Part shown: positions 63,591 through 64,000 of the stretch, piece after piece
How positions within the stretch are numbered: position 1 is the first letter of the stretch
Layout: each line of letters starts with the position of its first letter
From: Crambe crambe
Lineage: Eukaryota > Porifera > Demospongiae > Poecilosclerida > Crambeidae
Direction: 5' to 3'
Assembly (NCBI GenBank): GCA_963924555.1
Contig: OZ004582.1
Span: 8,713,927-8,777,926, forward strand
Length of the DNA: 64,000 nt
Position numbers and translations under genes: made by a program
Notes under the pieces: generated by a model
Seen by the model: only the letters and a program-made list of their open reading frames with translations
What the model was told of the DNA's origin: nothing
The model's database searches: none

Positions 63591-64000
63591 CAAATTGAAA
63601 GCCAGGACTCAGAAATTAAGAGACAAAATAAAGAAATCATTTTATTGAAGTCATCGATCACTCTGCTGGTTAGAGGGAATAAAGGGTTGAAGTCAGAGCT
63701 ACAAAAGATCTCACATGTACCTCCAATTGGTTTTAAATTAGCAGTAGGAGAATCCTCTCAGCCATTTTATAGCCACATTGGTGGCTACAAACTCAAATTG
63801 ACTCTTGAACAGAGCACATTATGTAGGAATTTAGCTGTCACTTTGCTAGAAAGTGAATTTGAAGTGAAGTCCCCATACGAGCTCTCGATCACTGCAATGG
63901 TTATCGATCAAGTCAACAATAAAGACCACAAGACTCGCAATGTAAAGCTTTCCTCCCCTTCAAAGACTGCAAGTATAATGTCGTTTCCTATCTCAATATA
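63591..64000 (+). pseudogene. TRAF-like coiled coil plus MATH-like part, no RING, open at window edge
   Basis: Open frame from QIESQDSEIKRQNKEI through [20 protein letters not shown] and SITAMVIDQVNNKDHKTRNV to the window end. The RING and fingers that should come first are replaced by the relic at 63301. It is a 5'-truncated copy, or the 3' part of something spliced. Its end is not seen. Confidence 0.65.

Noticed and set aside
63591..64000. Complete TRAF-like gene at the window end
   Set aside because: RING and zinc-finger codons are missing and the upstream DNA is a relic; kept only as a truncated copy.

Overview
The window looks like nuclear DNA of an early-branching animal, most probably a demosponge of the Amphimedon type. 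It has short AT-rich introns with GT-AG borders, metazoan gene families (POLD1, PACSIN, RPS10, ANAPC5, an ELOVL elongase, a ciliary dynein-associated protein, TRIM-NHL), TIR-bearing MITE-like repeats and many homopolymer and minisatellite tracts. The species is inferred; no sequence search was run. Exon borders were assigned by reading the sequence: splice phases agree across every junction listed.

Layout. 1-14969 (+): 3' part of a DNAI7/CASC1-like axonemal gene, with an intronless TRIM-NHL gene (11247-13361) nested in one intron. 15273-16935 (+): complete six-exon ELOVL fatty-acid elongase. 17163-20228 (-): two intronless canonical TRAF genes. 20485-39520 (+): complete 18-exon DNA polymerase delta catalytic subunit (POLD1); one 9.7-kb intron holds five intact intronless TRAF-like genes plus relics, and a later intron holds another TRAF-like gene on the opposite strand. 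39812-40479 (-): ATP synthase inhibitor IF1, divergent from ETFRF1/LYRM5 (40651-41029, +). 41442-45565 (-): PACSIN/syndapin, divergent from RPS10 (46123-48569, +), which has two candidate H/ACA snoRNAs in its introns and one GC-AG intron. 49260-50465: a TRAF-like gene. 51029-54167 (-): 3' half of ANAPC5. 54550-64000 (+): four more intact TRAF-like genes plus broken copies, apparently inside or beyond the next upstream ANAPC5 intron.

Main theme. At least 13 intact single-exon RING / TRAF-zinc-finger genes and about eight broken pieces sit among, and repeatedly inside the introns of, housekeeping genes. Two have full canonical TRAF-C (MATH) domains, nine have a shortened divergent MATH-like end, and two have lost it and share a polybasic tail. 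The RING/zinc-finger half is nearly constant between copies. The coiled coil and MATH half varies, including gain or loss of 21-bp heptad units and a very recent ~2.3-kb tandem duplication. This constant-plus-variable design resembles an expanding E3-ligase or immune-signalling family and is the strongest candidate for an undescribed system here.
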